Shown here piece after piece: positions 1 through 9,611 of a stretch of DNA of 36,158 nucleotides. Position 1 is the first letter of the stretch, and each line of letters starts with the position of its first letter. Both the position numbers and the translations under genes were made by a program. The DNA lies in contig JBEBXQ010000031.1 of assembly GCA_040391535.1 (NCBI GenBank), forward strand, positions 1-36,158, written 5' to 3'. The notes beneath the pieces were generated by a model. The model worked only from the letters and a program-made list of their open reading frames with translations, searched no databases and was not told the origin of the DNA. Source of the stretch: JBEBXQ01 sp040391535 (GTDB taxonomy: Bacteria; Bacteroidota; Bacteroidia; Cytophagales; Spirosomataceae).

Positions 1-493
1 GCTGTGACAGGGCGGTCTTTTTGCGGTTATTCGGGTTGTTTTTATCGGATAACATCAGTTTATAATACGCTTTTAACTGGAAAATATCACCTTTTCATGG
101 TTTTACGGGTGTTATCTTTTCTTATGTTTCCATAACATATTTCACCATTTTAAATCTGAAGGACTGAATTTTACAGAAATGGGGAGAAACTTTTTCATAT
201 CATCGCGCAGCAGTGAGATAACCCTGAATCCGGACTGATGTTAACCAATTAAAAACCCTTTCAGGCATTACTTACATTTTGCGGATTTTATTTTCAGACA
301 GGCAATAAAAAAAAACGGATTTGGTAAGAAGATAAAAAAGATAAAGTAGGGACGGTCATTTTCTATAAAGATATCAGGGTTCCGCTTCTTGCACAATACA
401 TTATCATTTCCATTGTTTGTCAGCATGAACCAGACCATCAGCAATACGAAAACCTCCCGTCGCACGGTCTGCATGATCAATCTGACTGAGGAT
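1..493. other. Intergenic, no convincing gene
   Basis: AT-rich stretch before the hybrid regulator. The longest reading frame is 81 codons on the minus strand (268-513); it is rich in low-complexity hydrophobic runs and resembles no family I know. I see no tRNA, repeat array or strong terminator here. The last part holds the probable regulator promoter, listed separately. Confidence 0.5.
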
Positions 494-526
494 ATTGTCA
501 AAATAATCATCAAGTAGTTATATTTA
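494..526 (+). promoter_or_regulatory. Candidate promoter for the hybrid regulator
   Basis: ATTG at 494-497, a 21-nt spacer and TATATTTA at 519-526. This matches the Bacteroidota primary sigma pattern TTTG/TAnnTTTG with one mismatch in each box. It would start RNA near 533, which leaves little leader for a start at 540 and fits the TTG at 564 better. Confidence 0.35.
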
Positions 527-539
527 CCAAAATGAATAT

Positions 540-3500
540 TTGATAACCTTACTCATCGATGAATTGACTTTCCTGAAACCGCGTACGATCTGTTTTGTTT
601 TTCTAACCGTATTTGTTTGTGGATTGGTCATGGATACTTACGGTCAGTGGAATGGTTTGCCGCATCCCGTACATATTACCAGTGACCGCGGACTTCCGCA
701 GGCATTTATCCCCGCTATGCTGCAGGATCAGAAAGGGTTTGTCTGGATGGCAACACTTGATGGGTTGTGTCGTTATGACGGACGGGATTTTAAGGTATTC
801 AGGCCCTCGGAGGGAAAAGAGCCTTCCCTTTCCAGTGCAGCGATTATAGGTCTGAAACAGGACAGGGAGGGTGGCATCTGGATTCTTACCGAAAGGGGAA
901 CTATTGATTATTTTAACCCGGCAGACGAAACGTTTGAAAATATCTCCCGGAGTGCTGCTTTTCAGAAAGCCATTCCCTGGAAACCATACCAGGTCATGCA
1001 GGATAGCCGCAATCTCCTATGGATAGGTTTCAAAGGTCAGGGACTGGCCTCATTCAATAGTAAAACACAGGAAGTCAGGCGCATTTCTCATGATCCGGAA
1101 CAGGACAACACCCTGAGTCATGACCAGGTAAATGCGATACTTGAAGACCGGCAGGGTTATATCTGGGCGGGCACACCGGCAGGACTTGACCGCCTGGATC
1201 CGGTTTCGGGGGACATCAGACATTACCGGCATGAGAAAGGAAATGTTTCTTCTCTTCCGGAAAATAATATTCTGGGAGTTTACCAGCGTAAAGACGGGAG
1301 TATGCTGATTGTTTCGGAAAACTACGTTTCACATTTTCATCCCGGGAAAGGCATTTTGAAATCGTTCCGCTTACCGGGAAGCAGAGGACAGTCTGGCGAT
1401 GTTATTCCGTTTGCTACAGATCTGGAAGGAAACGATTACTTTGTACTGTACGGGAATCTGTACCGGTTTCATCCGCAACCGGGAGTACAGCTATTGAGCG
1501 ATCCGGGAGTCGGTGCGCTTAGTGTGTATGTAGATCGTACAAATGTGCTTTGGGTAGGCACAAACGGACAGGGAATGTATAAATTTAACCTGAGGGCCGG
1601 GTGTTTTCAGGCCTGGTCCTATGAACATAATTTTATTACAGACCTGCTTTCCGGTCCAATGGGAATTGATGCCGCTCAGCTGCCGGAGTTTCATCCGAAA
1701 ACTTCTCCATATTATTTCAGATCAACGCTTGATAAGAAAGGTAGGGTATGGTTTAATACCGGTTTTACACCATTTTTTCGCTGGGATCCGAAAAGCCGCC
1801 AACTGGATCAGATTCCGTTTCTTTTTCCTCTGCAAAGTTATGAACCGGCTCCGCCGGTCCCGATGGCAACAGATCCGGACGGGAAAATCTGGGTTTTATA
1901 TGATAAAATGGCTGCCTGGTACGATGATTCTACGCACACCTGGAAGCAATTTCCCTTTGTATTTGATCTTGCAGCGTTCACCGGTGATCAGACCGGCTAT
2001 ATGCGGCTGTTGCAGTTTGTAGTAGATGACCAGGACTTATGGGTCATTACCAACACACATGGGTTATTCCAGATAAACCGTAAAACGGGGCATATCATAA
2101 GACATACTAATGACCCCAAAAATGCGTCATCGATCAGCAGTGATGCTCTGTTTAGTATTTTTGATGATCCTGATGATGAAAACCTGCTTTGGATAGGTAC
2201 TTTCGGAAACGGGTTATGCCGGTTTGATAAACGCACGGGTAAAACAAGACGATTTACGGAAGATAACGGATTGCCCAACAATGTTGTATACGCTGCGATT
2301 CCCAGTGCCAACGGATATCTCTGGATTGCAACCAATAAGGGATTGTGTAAACTGAATCGTAATACTTTTGATACACAGACTTTTACAAAGGCTGACGGGC
2401 TGCAGGCCAATGAGTTTAACCGGTTTCACTTCATTCACTTTGCAGACGACCGGATTGTTCTGGGTGGAATCGAAGGAATGACGGCATTTTATCCGGACAA
2501 AATAACAGATGATACTTTTGAACCCGGAACTGAAATAATTGCTGTATGGATTAATAACCGATTCCTTCAACCCGGCCGCGATTCACTTGCCGGAGCTCTG
2601 CCACTGCATCAGATCAATCATCTGGAGCTGGGTCCGGATCAGAACTTCGTAACTGTTGGATTTGTAGGGTTACAGTTTAATAATTCCGGAAAAATGCAGT
2701 ACCGTTATTTACTGGAAGGCGTGAATCAGGATTGGGTGGTATCTGACAGGCCGGAAGCCATTTATACTAACCTGAGGCCGGGGTTTTATACCCTGAAGCT
2801 GAATAGCTCCAACTCATCAGGAAAGTGGAGTCCGCATGTACGCATACTGACCTTTCGTATAGTGCCACCGTGGTGGGCTTCCTGGTGGGCCTGGTCAGCC
2901 TATGTACTGATCATACTGGGAATTGCTTACAGTGCGATAAGGTTGTATCTGAAGCAAAAAGAAGCTGTTCAGCTAAAAAAAATCGATGCTATCAAAACAA
3001 GGTTCTTTACCAATATTACACACGAATTCCGGACACCGCTGACATTGATCCTTTCACCGGTACATCAACTGAAAAAAGCGATGAATACGCCTCCTGAATG
3101 GCAGAAAAATGAATTCAGACTGAATCTGATTGAGCGTAATGCGCACCAGTTGCTCAAACTGGTCAATCAGTTACTTGATCTTGATAAGCTGGAGACCAGG
3201 ACCATGGAAACCCATAATCAGCTTGGAGATATCTCTGTATTTGTAGAGGAACTCGTAAATTCTTTTCAGGACCAGGCCGCAGATAAGAGTATTTCATTAC
3301 AGTATGATTCGGAGCTTGCCGAAACCCAGTATTGGTTTGATGGAACCAAACTGGAAAGTATTGTTTATAATCTTGTTGCGAATGCGATCAAATTTACAGA
3401 AAACGGTGGGAGGGTTGTGGTGACAATAGCCGGTGCGCACAACGGAATTAACCTGATAGTAGCCGATACCGGACAGGGAATTGAGGGAGGGATGCTACCC

Positions 3501-4526
3501 CGGATTTTTGACCGTTTTTTTCAGATTGACGACTCTGCCACCAGGGCGCATGAAGGGAGCGGTATCGGCCTGGCTTTGGTGAAAGAACTGGTAGACTTTA
3601 TGGAAGGGCAGATCAGGGTGAAAAGTCAGCCTGGTAAGGGGACAGAATTTAAGGTATACCTGCCTTTTGATATGATGTCCGGAGGTGGTACCGTCACTTC
3701 GCTTCAAAATGAGGATGCTTCAGAAAAAACAGAAATTAACCTTAAGCCTGGTCAGGAACGGATAGCTGCTTCGGTAATATTACTGGTGGAAGATAACAGA
3801 TCGCTTTCTGATTTTGTAGCGGATTGTCTGCCGGATCATTACAGAGTAGAGCGGGCTTTCAACGGAAAGGAGGGATTCGATAGAGCCGTAAATCTGATGC
3901 CGGATATGATCATCAGTGATGTGCTGATGCCGGTTATGGACGGGTATACACTTTGCCATCAGTTGAAAACCGATATACGAACCTCGCATATTCCGGTCAT
4001 GTTGCTTACGGCCCGGACTTCACAGGGCAGCCGGCTGAAAGGATTGTCTCTGGGAGCCGACCACTACCTTTCCAAACCCTTTCATCCCGATGAACTGCGG
4101 CTGGAAGTAATGAACCTGATCGAACAGCAGCTCCGGTACAGAAACTGGCTGCAGGCACGGATTGTTGCTTTACCGGCACCCTTCAGTCAGATTTCTGATG
4201 AAATTCCCGATCTTTTTATTCAAAAAGTCTATACGCTTGTGGAGGCCAATCTGGATAACGCGCACTACGATGTGAATGAGTTAACGATGGAACTTGGTAT
4301 GCATCGTGCTACTTTGTTCAGGAAGATTAAAGTACTCACCAACCTGTCGCCAACAGAACTCGTTCGCGGGTATCGGATTAAACGGGCAGCACAATTACTG
4401 AGCAACGGTGCGATGGTTTCGGAAGTGGCCTATAAGGTCGGGTTTGATAATCTTTCCTATTTCAGTAAGTGCTTCAGGACTCAGTTCGGTTTGTCTCCGT
4501 CTGAATACAGCAGACGGAACATCTGA
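540..4526 (+). CDS. Hybrid two-component system protein (sensor kinase, receiver, AraC HTH)
   Basis: One-piece hybrid two-component regulator of about 1328 residues, a normal length for the family. In order: a signal-anchor-like hydrophobic start; a periplasmic two-component propeller with W-A/G-T repeats (about 50-720); a Y_Y_Y domain (about 725-795); a membrane span (about 800-822); a HisKA domain with the H-box HEFRTPLT (His828); a HATPase with N-box Asn948, DTGQG from Asp976 and GSGIG near 1006; a receiver with phospho-acceptor Asp1127; and a C-terminal AraC HTH pair (about 1230-1328). The family senses a ligand, often an oligosaccharide, in the periplasm and activates nearby catabolic genes. 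No polysaccharide genes lie just downstream, so its target may be off-window to the left or distant. The frame opens with TTG at 540. TTG at 564 gives a tighter signal peptide, and the first in-frame ATG (residue 31) would remove it, so the start is uncertain. Confidence 0.93.
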   Translation: MITLLIDELTFLKPRTICFVFLTVFVCGLVMDTYGQWNGLPHPVHITSDRGLPQAFIPAMLQDQKGFVWMATLDGLCRYDGRDFKVFRPSEGKEPSLSSAAIIGLKQDREGGIWILTERGTIDYFNPADETFENISRSAAFQKAIPWKPYQVMQDSRNLLWIGFKGQGLASFNSKTQEVRRISHDPEQDNTLSHDQVNAILEDRQGYIWAGTPAGLDRLDPVSGDIRHYRHEKGNVSSLPENNILGVYQRKDGSMLIVSENYVSHFHPGKGILKSFRLPGSRGQSGDVIPFATDLEGNDYFVLYGNLYRFHPQPGVQLLSDPGVGALSVYVDRTNVLWVGTNGQGMYKFNLRAGCFQAWSYEHNFITDLLSGPMGIDAAQLPEFHPKTSPYYFRSTLDKKGRVWFNTGFTPFFRWDPKSRQLDQIPFLFPLQSYEPAPPVPMATDPDGKIWVLYDKMAAWYDDSTHTWKQFPFVFDLAAFTGDQTGYMRLLQFVVDDQDLWVITNTHGLFQINRKTGHIIRHTNDPKNASSISSDALFSIFDDPDDENLLWIGTFGNGLCRFDKRTGKTRRFTEDNGLPNNVVYAAIPSANGYLWIATNKGLCKLNRNTFDTQTFTKADGLQANEFNRFHFIHFADDRIVLGGIEGMTAFYPDKITDDTFEPGTEIIAVWINNRFLQPGRDSLAGALPLHQINHLELGPDQNFVTVGFVGLQFNNSGKMQYRYLLEGVNQDWVVSDRPEAIYTNLRPGFYTLKLNSSNSSGKWSPHVRILTFRIVPPWWASWWAWSAYVLIILGIAYSAIRLYLKQKEAVQLKKIDAIKTRFFTNITHEFRTPLTLILSPVHQLKKAMNTPPEWQKNEFRLNLIERNAHQLLKLVNQLLDLDKLETRTMETHNQLGDISVFVEELVNSFQDQAADKSISLQYDSELAETQYWFDGTKLESIVYNLVANAIKFTENGGRVVVTIAGAHNGINLIVADTGQGIEGGMLPRIFDRFFQIDDSATRAHEGSGIGLALVKELVDFMEGQIRVKSQPGKGTEFKVYLPFDMMSGGGTVTSLQNEDASEKTEINLKPGQERIAASVILLVEDNRSLSDFVADCLPDHYRVERAFNGKEGFDRAVNLMPDMIISDVLMPVMDGYTLCHQLKTDIRTSHIPVMLLTARTSQGSRLKGLSLGADHYLSKPFHPDELRLEVMNLIEQQLRYRNWLQARIVALPAPFSQISDEIPDLFIQKVYTLVEANLDNAHYDVNELTMELGMHRATLFRKIKVLTNLSPTELVRGYRIKRAAQLLSNGAMVSEVAYKVGFDNLSYFSKCFRTQFGLSPSEYSRRNI

Positions 4527-4753
4527 AAAATATATGTTGTTTCTTTACCGGGATATTCTATCCTTTCTGTAGCCGGAATGACACTCGGCTTTGTTCTTCT
4601 GCAGGTGATTTGCGGGAATTATTTCTTCAGATTGGAGTCGTCAGAGGCATCTATTCTTCCCTTATTTTTTATGATCGGGGAGAACTGAACAATACGACCC
4701 AACACTTTGAGTAATGGTGGGAAGAGCTTAAGTAAAACTGTTTCGGTAGCGTT

Positions 4754-5230
4754 TCAGTAAGCCAGTAACCTGCCGCAGGCAATAATCGCGATCCAGCAAA
4801 TGATGGAAATGAAAGCTGAAATGACTGATGCCCGGGGTAATTCATCTGAATCCTGCCTGTCAAATGAAGCAGGAATGATCAGCCGGTGGAAAATCCAGAC
4901 ATTAAGGCCCGCGATGAAAAGCATGGACATTTTGATCCAGAAGGTCATATCAGATGCAAGACTCACGGCATTGGTGATGAACAGCAATAGCCCGGAAGGG
5001 ATAATCAACCAGAATCCTTTCCACGAAACCGGTAACAAAAACCGGGATGCCTGGTAGACGGATATGCGGTTGAAGTAGCCCAGCAGTCTCAGATCAAAGA
5101 GAAAAGATGCACCCACAAGAATAACGATACCCAATATATGTATAATCTCCAGCACAGGATACATCCACAGCGATTGCCGGATTTCTACTGACCAGGAAGA
5201 TTGTTCAAGCCATTCTAAGAATTTTGTCAC
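4754..5230 (-). CDS. DUF6644-like integral membrane protein
   Basis: A 158-residue protein with four likely membrane helices (about 24-46, 66-88, 94-112 and 135-155) and a short soluble N-terminus rich in Trp and Glu. It resembles the DUF6644 family of small membrane proteins, whose biochemical role I do not know. It lies 5 bp after the stop of the DUF6152-like gene at 5236-5589 on the same strand, so the two are very likely one transcript. A His (HILGI, first helix) and a second one near the third helix (WIFHRLI) are candidate ligands for a metal or haem, but this is inference. Start is the ATG at 5230. No sign of truncation. Confidence 0.65.
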   Translation of the reverse strand: MTKFLEWLEQSSWSVEIRQSLWMYPVLEIIHILGIVILVGASFLFDLRLLGYFNRISVYQASRFLLPVSWKGFWLIIPSGLLLFITNAVSLASDMTFWIKMSMLFIAGLNVWIFHRLIIPASFDRQDSDELPRASVISAFISIICWIAIIACGRLLAY

Positions 5231-5235
5231 TGTGT

Positions 5236-5589
5236 TCAGCGTAATTCAAATTTTTCTCCGTTAACGAAAATGCGCTCTGCACGCATTTCTCCTTTTTTGG
5301 TTTTATGAGGATAAGCTACCAACTGTACTGCAGTTCCCTTGCGGATCATTTCCTGTGAAAGTCCTCTGGAATTCATGCGGCTGACAGGTGCCAGAAATAC
5401 CGTATTATTCTCCTTTTTATACTTCACTTTCACCAATACGTGAGGATTCTCATAAACAGCTTCCTCTATGGTAGTCTTAAAGTCAAGTACTTTCGTCTGA
5501 TCATACTCCGCCCAACCGTGATGCAGCAAAGTAAAGGAAATGCAGCTCAATAATGCGATCAGCAGTGAAATATTTTTTATGTTTCTCAT
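5236..5589 (-). CDS. DUF6152 family exported protein
   Basis: A 117-residue protein with an N-terminal signal sequence (about 1-25, hydrophobic core SLLIALLSCISFTLL). The mature part begins HHGWAEYD, and a later E-N-P-H motif (VYENPHVLVKV) is typical of DUF6152 proteins, which start with a His-rich tail after the signal and form a small beta-rich, OB-like domain. It should be periplasmic. Function is unknown; the paired histidines next to the cleavage site suggest metal binding, as inference. It is the first gene of a two-gene unit with the DUF6644-like membrane protein. A perfect 14-nt palindrome abuts its start codon. Confidence 0.7.
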   Translation of the reverse strand: MRNIKNISLLIALLSCISFTLLHHGWAEYDQTKVLDFKTTIEEAVYENPHVLVKVKYKKENNTVFLAPVSRMNSRGLSQEMIRKGTAVQLVAYPHKTKKGEMRAERIFVNGEKFELR

Positions 5590-5603
5590 AACTTCCGGAA
5601 GTT
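5590..5603. promoter_or_regulatory. 14-nt perfect palindrome next to the DUF6152 start
   Basis: AACTTCCGGAAGTT reads the same on both strands and ends one base before the ATG at 5589. With the proposed promoter at 5612-5642 (minus) it would fall just after the transcription start, a repressor-like position. No regulator gene is adjacent, so operator function is inferred only from symmetry and place. Confidence 0.35.
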
Positions 5604-5611
5604 AGTTTACA

Positions 5612-5642
5612 TAAAGTTAAGTATTTCAGTGTATTATGCAAT
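5612..5642 (-). promoter_or_regulatory. Candidate promoter of the DUF6152-DUF6644 unit
   Basis: Read on the minus strand: ATTG (5642-5639), 19 nt, TAACTTTA (5619-5612), each box one mismatch from TTTG/TAnnTTTG. The start point would be near 5605. It lies downstream of the purL terminator, so the pair is an independent unit. Confidence 0.35.
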
Positions 5643-5651
5643 GACGGGCTT

Positions 5652-5695
5652 TTAAAAAAAGAGGCTCTCATCTGTCAGAAAAGATGAGAGCCTCT
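5652..5695 (-). terminator. Rho-independent terminator of purL
   Basis: A perfect 14-bp stem (5660-5673 with 5682-5695), an 8-nt loop and a run of seven Ts on the minus strand. It lies 23 bp beyond the purL stop and separates purL from the DUF6152 gene. Confidence 0.85.
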
Positions 5696-5718
5696 TGCCC
5701 GGTTGATACTTTATATGA

Positions 5719-8700
5719 TCATTTCTGATGTGCTTCCAGCCATTTGCGGGCATTCACAAATGCTTCCATCCAAGGAGAAACTTCATCATTTCTGCCTTCG
5801 GGATAGTGAGCCCATTGCCATTGTAAAAGGGAACGTTCAATGTGCGGCATCGTAACCAGGTGACGTCCGGTACTGTCGCACATGATTCCGGTATTGTAGT
5901 CAGAGCCGTTCGGGTTGGCCGGATAGGCTTCATAACCGTATTTACCTACGATATGGTACTGATCTTCGGCATAAGGCAGCCGGAATTTACCTTCTCCGTG
6001 CGACACCCAAACCCCGATCGTACTTCCTGCAAGGGAAGACATCATCACCGAATTGTTATCCTGAATCGTCAGAGAGGTGAATATGCTTTCATGCTTTTTA
6101 CTGTCGTTATGCAGCATTTTCGGTTTTTTCTCATGATCCGGATTAATCAGCCCCAGTTCGACAAACAGCTGACATCCATTGCAGATCCCTACCGATAACG
6201 TATCCTCTCTTTGAAAGAAATTTTCGAGTGCGATCCTGGCTTTTTCATTATAAAGAAAAGCTCCGGCCCAGCCTTTTGCAGAGCCCAGGACATCTGAATT
6301 AGAGAATCCGCCGACGGCACCGATAAACTGAATATCTTCCAGCGTTTCCCGGCCTGAAATCAGATCGGTCATATGCACATCCTTTACATCAAAACCTGCC
6401 ATGTACATGGCATTAGCCAGTTCCCGCTCCGAATTACTTCCTTTTTCACGCAATACAGCAGCCTTAGGGCGCGGTTTCTCAGCATCAATTTCCGGTTTTT
6501 TACCATCAAAATGAGCCGGGAAAGTATATTTCAGCGGTTGATTTTTATAGTTTTCATACCGTTCTGCGGCTTTTTGAGGGCCACTTTGTTTCCGGTCAAG
6601 CAGATAAGAGGTTTTAAACCATATATCACGCAGTTCTGTCACATCAAAAGGATAGCTGCCCGTTCCGTTCTTCACGGTCAGTGTAGCCGTACCGGTGGCT
6701 TCCCCGATTTTAAAGAATTCAACTCCGTTTGCTTTCAGAATAGCCTCTGCCGCCTGATCAGCCTGGAATACAACCGCAATGTTTTCGGAGAAAAGTTTTT
6801 CAATAATATCCTCTCCGCCCAGTGCTGTCAGATCAATTTCCGCACCAAGGTTATGATCTGCGAAACACATTTCCAGCAAGGTGGTAATTAACCCGCCGCT
6901 ACCGATATCATGCCCTGCTGTTACCAGCCCCGCTCTGATCAGTTCCTGAAGTGTTTCAAAAGCATTGCTGAAGTGTGCGGCATCTTTAATATCAGGTGCC
7001 TCCGTTCCGATTTTATTAACAATCTGTGCAAAGGATGATCCACCCAGTTTATAGCGGTCACCAGACAGGTTAATATAGTAAACAGAGCCGCCATCTTTTT
7101 TAAGTACAGGCTCAACTACACCGCGGATATTATCGGTATGAGCCCCTGCGGAGATAATCACCGTACCCGGAGCAATGACTTCCTTGTCTTTATATTTTTG
7201 TTTCATGGAGAGGGAATCTTTCCCCGTCGGTATATTAATGCCCAGCGCAATCGCAAAATCCGAGCAGGCTTTTACCGCTTTGTATAACCGGGCATCCTCC
7301 CCTTCGTTTTTACAGGGCCACATCCAGTTCGCAGACAGCGAAACCGTTTTCAGTCCGTCTTTTAAAGGTGCCCATACAATATTGGAAAGTGCTTCACCAA
7401 TGGCATTGCGGCTTCCGGCAGCCGGGTCAATAAGAGCAGAAAGCGGTGCATGGCCAATGGAAGTGGCGATACCGTCTTTCCCCTGATAATCCAGTGCCAT
7501 TACACCACAGTTATTCAGAGGCAACTGCAACGGCCCGGCACATTGCTGTTTAGCCACACGGCCACCCACGCAACGGTCTACTTTATTGGTCAGCCAATCC
7601 TTACTGGCTACCGCTTCCAGCTGAAGCATCTGTTCAAGATAGGCGGATAACTGCGCGATGTCATACGTGACCGGCTGATAGGTCCGTGTCACACTTTTAT
7701 CGTTCATGACCATTTTGGGAGAACTGCCAAACATATCACCCATTTCCAGATCCATCGGTTTCAGTCCTGTTGTGGCAGAAGCAAAAGTAAAGCGGTGGTC
7801 ACCGGTTACTTCACCTACTGTATACATAGGAGATCTTTCCCGATCGGCAATTTTCTGTAAAGTGTCAATATTCTCCTGACTGATCACCAGACCGATTCTT
7901 TCCTGTGATTCATTCCCGATAATCTCCTTTGCGGATAGGGTAGGATCACCCACCGGTAATTTATCCAGATCTATTTTTCCGCCGGTTTCCTCAACCAGTT
8001 CTGAAAGGCAGTTAAGGTGCCCGCCCGCGCCGTGGTCATGAATCGAAACAATGGTATTGTTATCACTTTCCACCAGTCCGCGAATCGCATTGGCTACCCG
8101 TTTCTGCATTTCAGGATTAGAACGCTGAACGGCATTGAGTTCAATCCCGGAACCAAGCTCACCGGTATCGGCAGAAGAAACAGCTGCTCCTCCCATTCCG
8201 ATCCTGTAATTTTCACCACCCAGCACCACAATTTTATCATCAACAGCCGGTACGTCTTTTTTCGCCTGGTCGGCCTTTCCGTAACCTACGCCGCCTGCCT
8301 GCATGATCACCTTATCAAAACCCAACAAACGTGCGTCTTCCTCATGCTCAAACGTAAGCACTGAACCCGTAATCAGCGGCTGTCCGAATTTATTGCCAAA
8401 GTCAGTAGCACCGTTGGATGCCTTGATAAGAATGTCCATCGGGGTCTGATACAGCCATTTTCTTTCCGGTACTGCTTTTTCCCAGGGACGATTCTCTTCA
8501 AGCCGGGAAAAAGAGGTCATATAAACGGCTGTTCCTGCCAGGGGTAAAGAACCTTTTCCGCCTGCCAGACGATCCCGGATTTCACCTCCTGAACCCGTGG
8601 CGGCGCCATTAAAGGGCTCCACAGTAGTCGGGAAATTGTGGGTCTCCGCTTTCAGTGAAAGTACGGAATCAAACTCTTTTATTTCGTAAAATTCGGGTAC

Positions 8701-9387
8701 ATCTGCCCGTTTAGGGGCAAACTGCTGTACACGTGGCCCTTTCAGAAACGCGACATTATCTTTATAAGCCGAAACAATACTGTTCGGGTGGGTTTCGGAT
8801 GTTTTACGGATCAGCCTGAACAGCGAAGCCGGTTGCTCTTCCCCGTCAATCACAAAGGTGCCGTTGAAAATCTTATGGCGACAGTGCTCTGAGTTTACCT
8901 GAGAGAATCCGAATACTTCAGAGTCTGTCAGCTTTCTGCCCAGCTTCTCAGCCAGATCGTTCAGATAACCGATTTCTTCCTCACTGAGCGAAAGCCCTTC
9001 CTGGCGGTTATATGCTGCAATATCATCAATTCCGATAATAGGTTCGGGCTGAATACTGACTGTAAAAATAGTCTGGTCAAGTCCGGTATATTTTTGTGAC
9101 AGCATGGGATCAAAGTCCGCTGAATCAGCAGTAGCTTTGGTAAATTCTTCGATCCTGACAATGCCCTGAATATCCATGTTCTGGGTAATTTCAACCGCAT
9201 TGGTGCTCCACGGTGTAATCATCGCGGCTCTGGGGCCTGTAAAATACCCGGGAAGTGTGGTTTCTTCACAGAGTTGTGCATCGCCAAAAAGCCAGTTCAA
9301 CTTTGAAATTTCAGTGGTAGCGAGCTTCCGCTCTGTCTGTACGGCGTAAACGCTTGTCAGCGCGTTGGGAGAAAAGAAGTAAATCAT
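5719..9387 (-). CDS. purL: Phosphoribosylformylglycinamidine synthase (single-chain PurL)
   Basis: Converts FGAR, glutamine and ATP to FGAM in de novo purine synthesis; cytosolic. At 1222 residues it is the large single-chain form, slightly shorter than the roughly 1295-residue E. coli enzyme. Visible parts: an N-terminal PurS-like region; the linker with FGFSQVNSEHCRHKIFNG (about 159-176); two AIRS-type ATP-binding halves (about 215-960), including LKAETHNFPTTVEPFNGAATG and SIHDHGAGG; and a C-terminal class I glutaminase with nucleophile Cys1072 in GICNGCQ and a later MPHIERS supplying the His. The start is ATG 9387, just after a good -7 element. It forms its own unit, ended by a strong terminator. 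No frameshift seen. Confidence 0.97.
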   Translation of the reverse strand: MIYFFSPNALTSVYAVQTERKLATTEISKLNWLFGDAQLCEETTLPGYFTGPRAAMITPWSTNAVEITQNMDIQGIVRIEEFTKATADSADFDPMLSQKYTGLDQTIFTVSIQPEPIIGIDDIAAYNRQEGLSLSEEEIGYLNDLAEKLGRKLTDSEVFGFSQVNSEHCRHKIFNGTFVIDGEEQPASLFRLIRKTSETHPNSIVSAYKDNVAFLKGPRVQQFAPKRADVPEFYEIKEFDSVLSLKAETHNFPTTVEPFNGAATGSGGEIRDRLAGGKGSLPLAGTAVYMTSFSRLEENRPWEKAVPERKWLYQTPMDILIKASNGATDFGNKFGQPLITGSVLTFEHEEDARLLGFDKVIMQAGGVGYGKADQAKKDVPAVDDKIVVLGGENYRIGMGGAAVSSADTGELGSGIELNAVQRSNPEMQKRVANAIRGLVESDNNTIVSIHDHGAGGHLNCLSELVEETGGKIDLDKLPVGDPTLSAKEIIGNESQERIGLVISQENIDTLQKIADRERSPMYTVGEVTGDHRFTFASATTGLKPMDLEMGDMFGSSPKMVMNDKSVTRTYQPVTYDIAQLSAYLEQMLQLEAVASKDWLTNKVDRCVGGRVAKQQCAGPLQLPLNNCGVMALDYQGKDGIATSIGHAPLSALIDPAAGSRNAIGEALSNIVWAPLKDGLKTVSLSANWMWPCKNEGEDARLYKAVKACSDFAIALGINIPTGKDSLSMKQKYKDKEVIAPGTVIISAGAHTDNIRGVVEPVLKKDGGSVYYINLSGDRYKLGGSSFAQIVNKIGTEAPDIKDAAHFSNAFETLQELIRAGLVTAGHDIGSGGLITTLLEMCFADHNLGAEIDLTALGGEDIIEKLFSENIAVVFQADQAAEAILKANGVEFFKIGEATGTATLTVKNGTGSYPFDVTELRDIWFKTSYLLDRKQSGPQKAAERYENYKNQPLKYTFPAHFDGKKPEIDAEKPRPKAAVLREKGSNSERELANAMYMAGFDVKDVHMTDLISGRETLEDIQFIGAVGGFSNSDVLGSAKGWAGAFLYNEKARIALENFFQREDTLSVGICNGCQLFVELGLINPDHEKKPKMLHNDSKKHESIFTSLTIQDNNSVMMSSLAGSTIGVWVSHGEGKFRLPYAEDQYHIVGKYGYEAYPANPNGSDYNTGIMCDSTGRHLVTMPHIERSLLQWQWAHYPEGRNDEVSPWMEAFVNARKWLEAHQK

Positions 9388-9404
9388 GTTATATAATTAT
9401 GGCG

Positions 9405-9412
9405 CAAAGTTA
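9405..9412 (-). promoter_or_regulatory. -7 element of the purL promoter
   Basis: TAACTTTG on the minus strand is an exact TAnnTTTG match, about 18 nt before the purL ATG. No clear TTTG box sits at the usual distance upstream. A short leader of roughly 10 nt would result, which gives no room for a riboswitch. Confidence 0.45.
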
Positions 9413-9611
9413 ATTCAAATATTTTCATTGCCCATGATGTATGTAAAAATTGATGTTACACAGGAATAACATTCATGCAAAGGTGCTTTGTTCCTTCCTG
9501 CAGCGAATTAATAATTAAATGTTTATGTGTTTTTCTGTTCTGCGGTTTTTATACAATGTTTTGCATTTTGCCCCGCTTTTTACAGTCAAAATACAGGCCT
9601 GTTTCCGGGTC

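Noticed and set aside
268..513. 81-codon minus-strand frame ahead of the hybrid regulator
   Set aside because: Low-complexity hydrophobic composition, overlaps the likely regulator promoter and no family resemblance.
4578..4688. 36-codon hydrophobic plus-strand frame after the hybrid regulator
   Set aside because: No promoter or terminator of its own and no conserved features; chance frame cannot be excluded.
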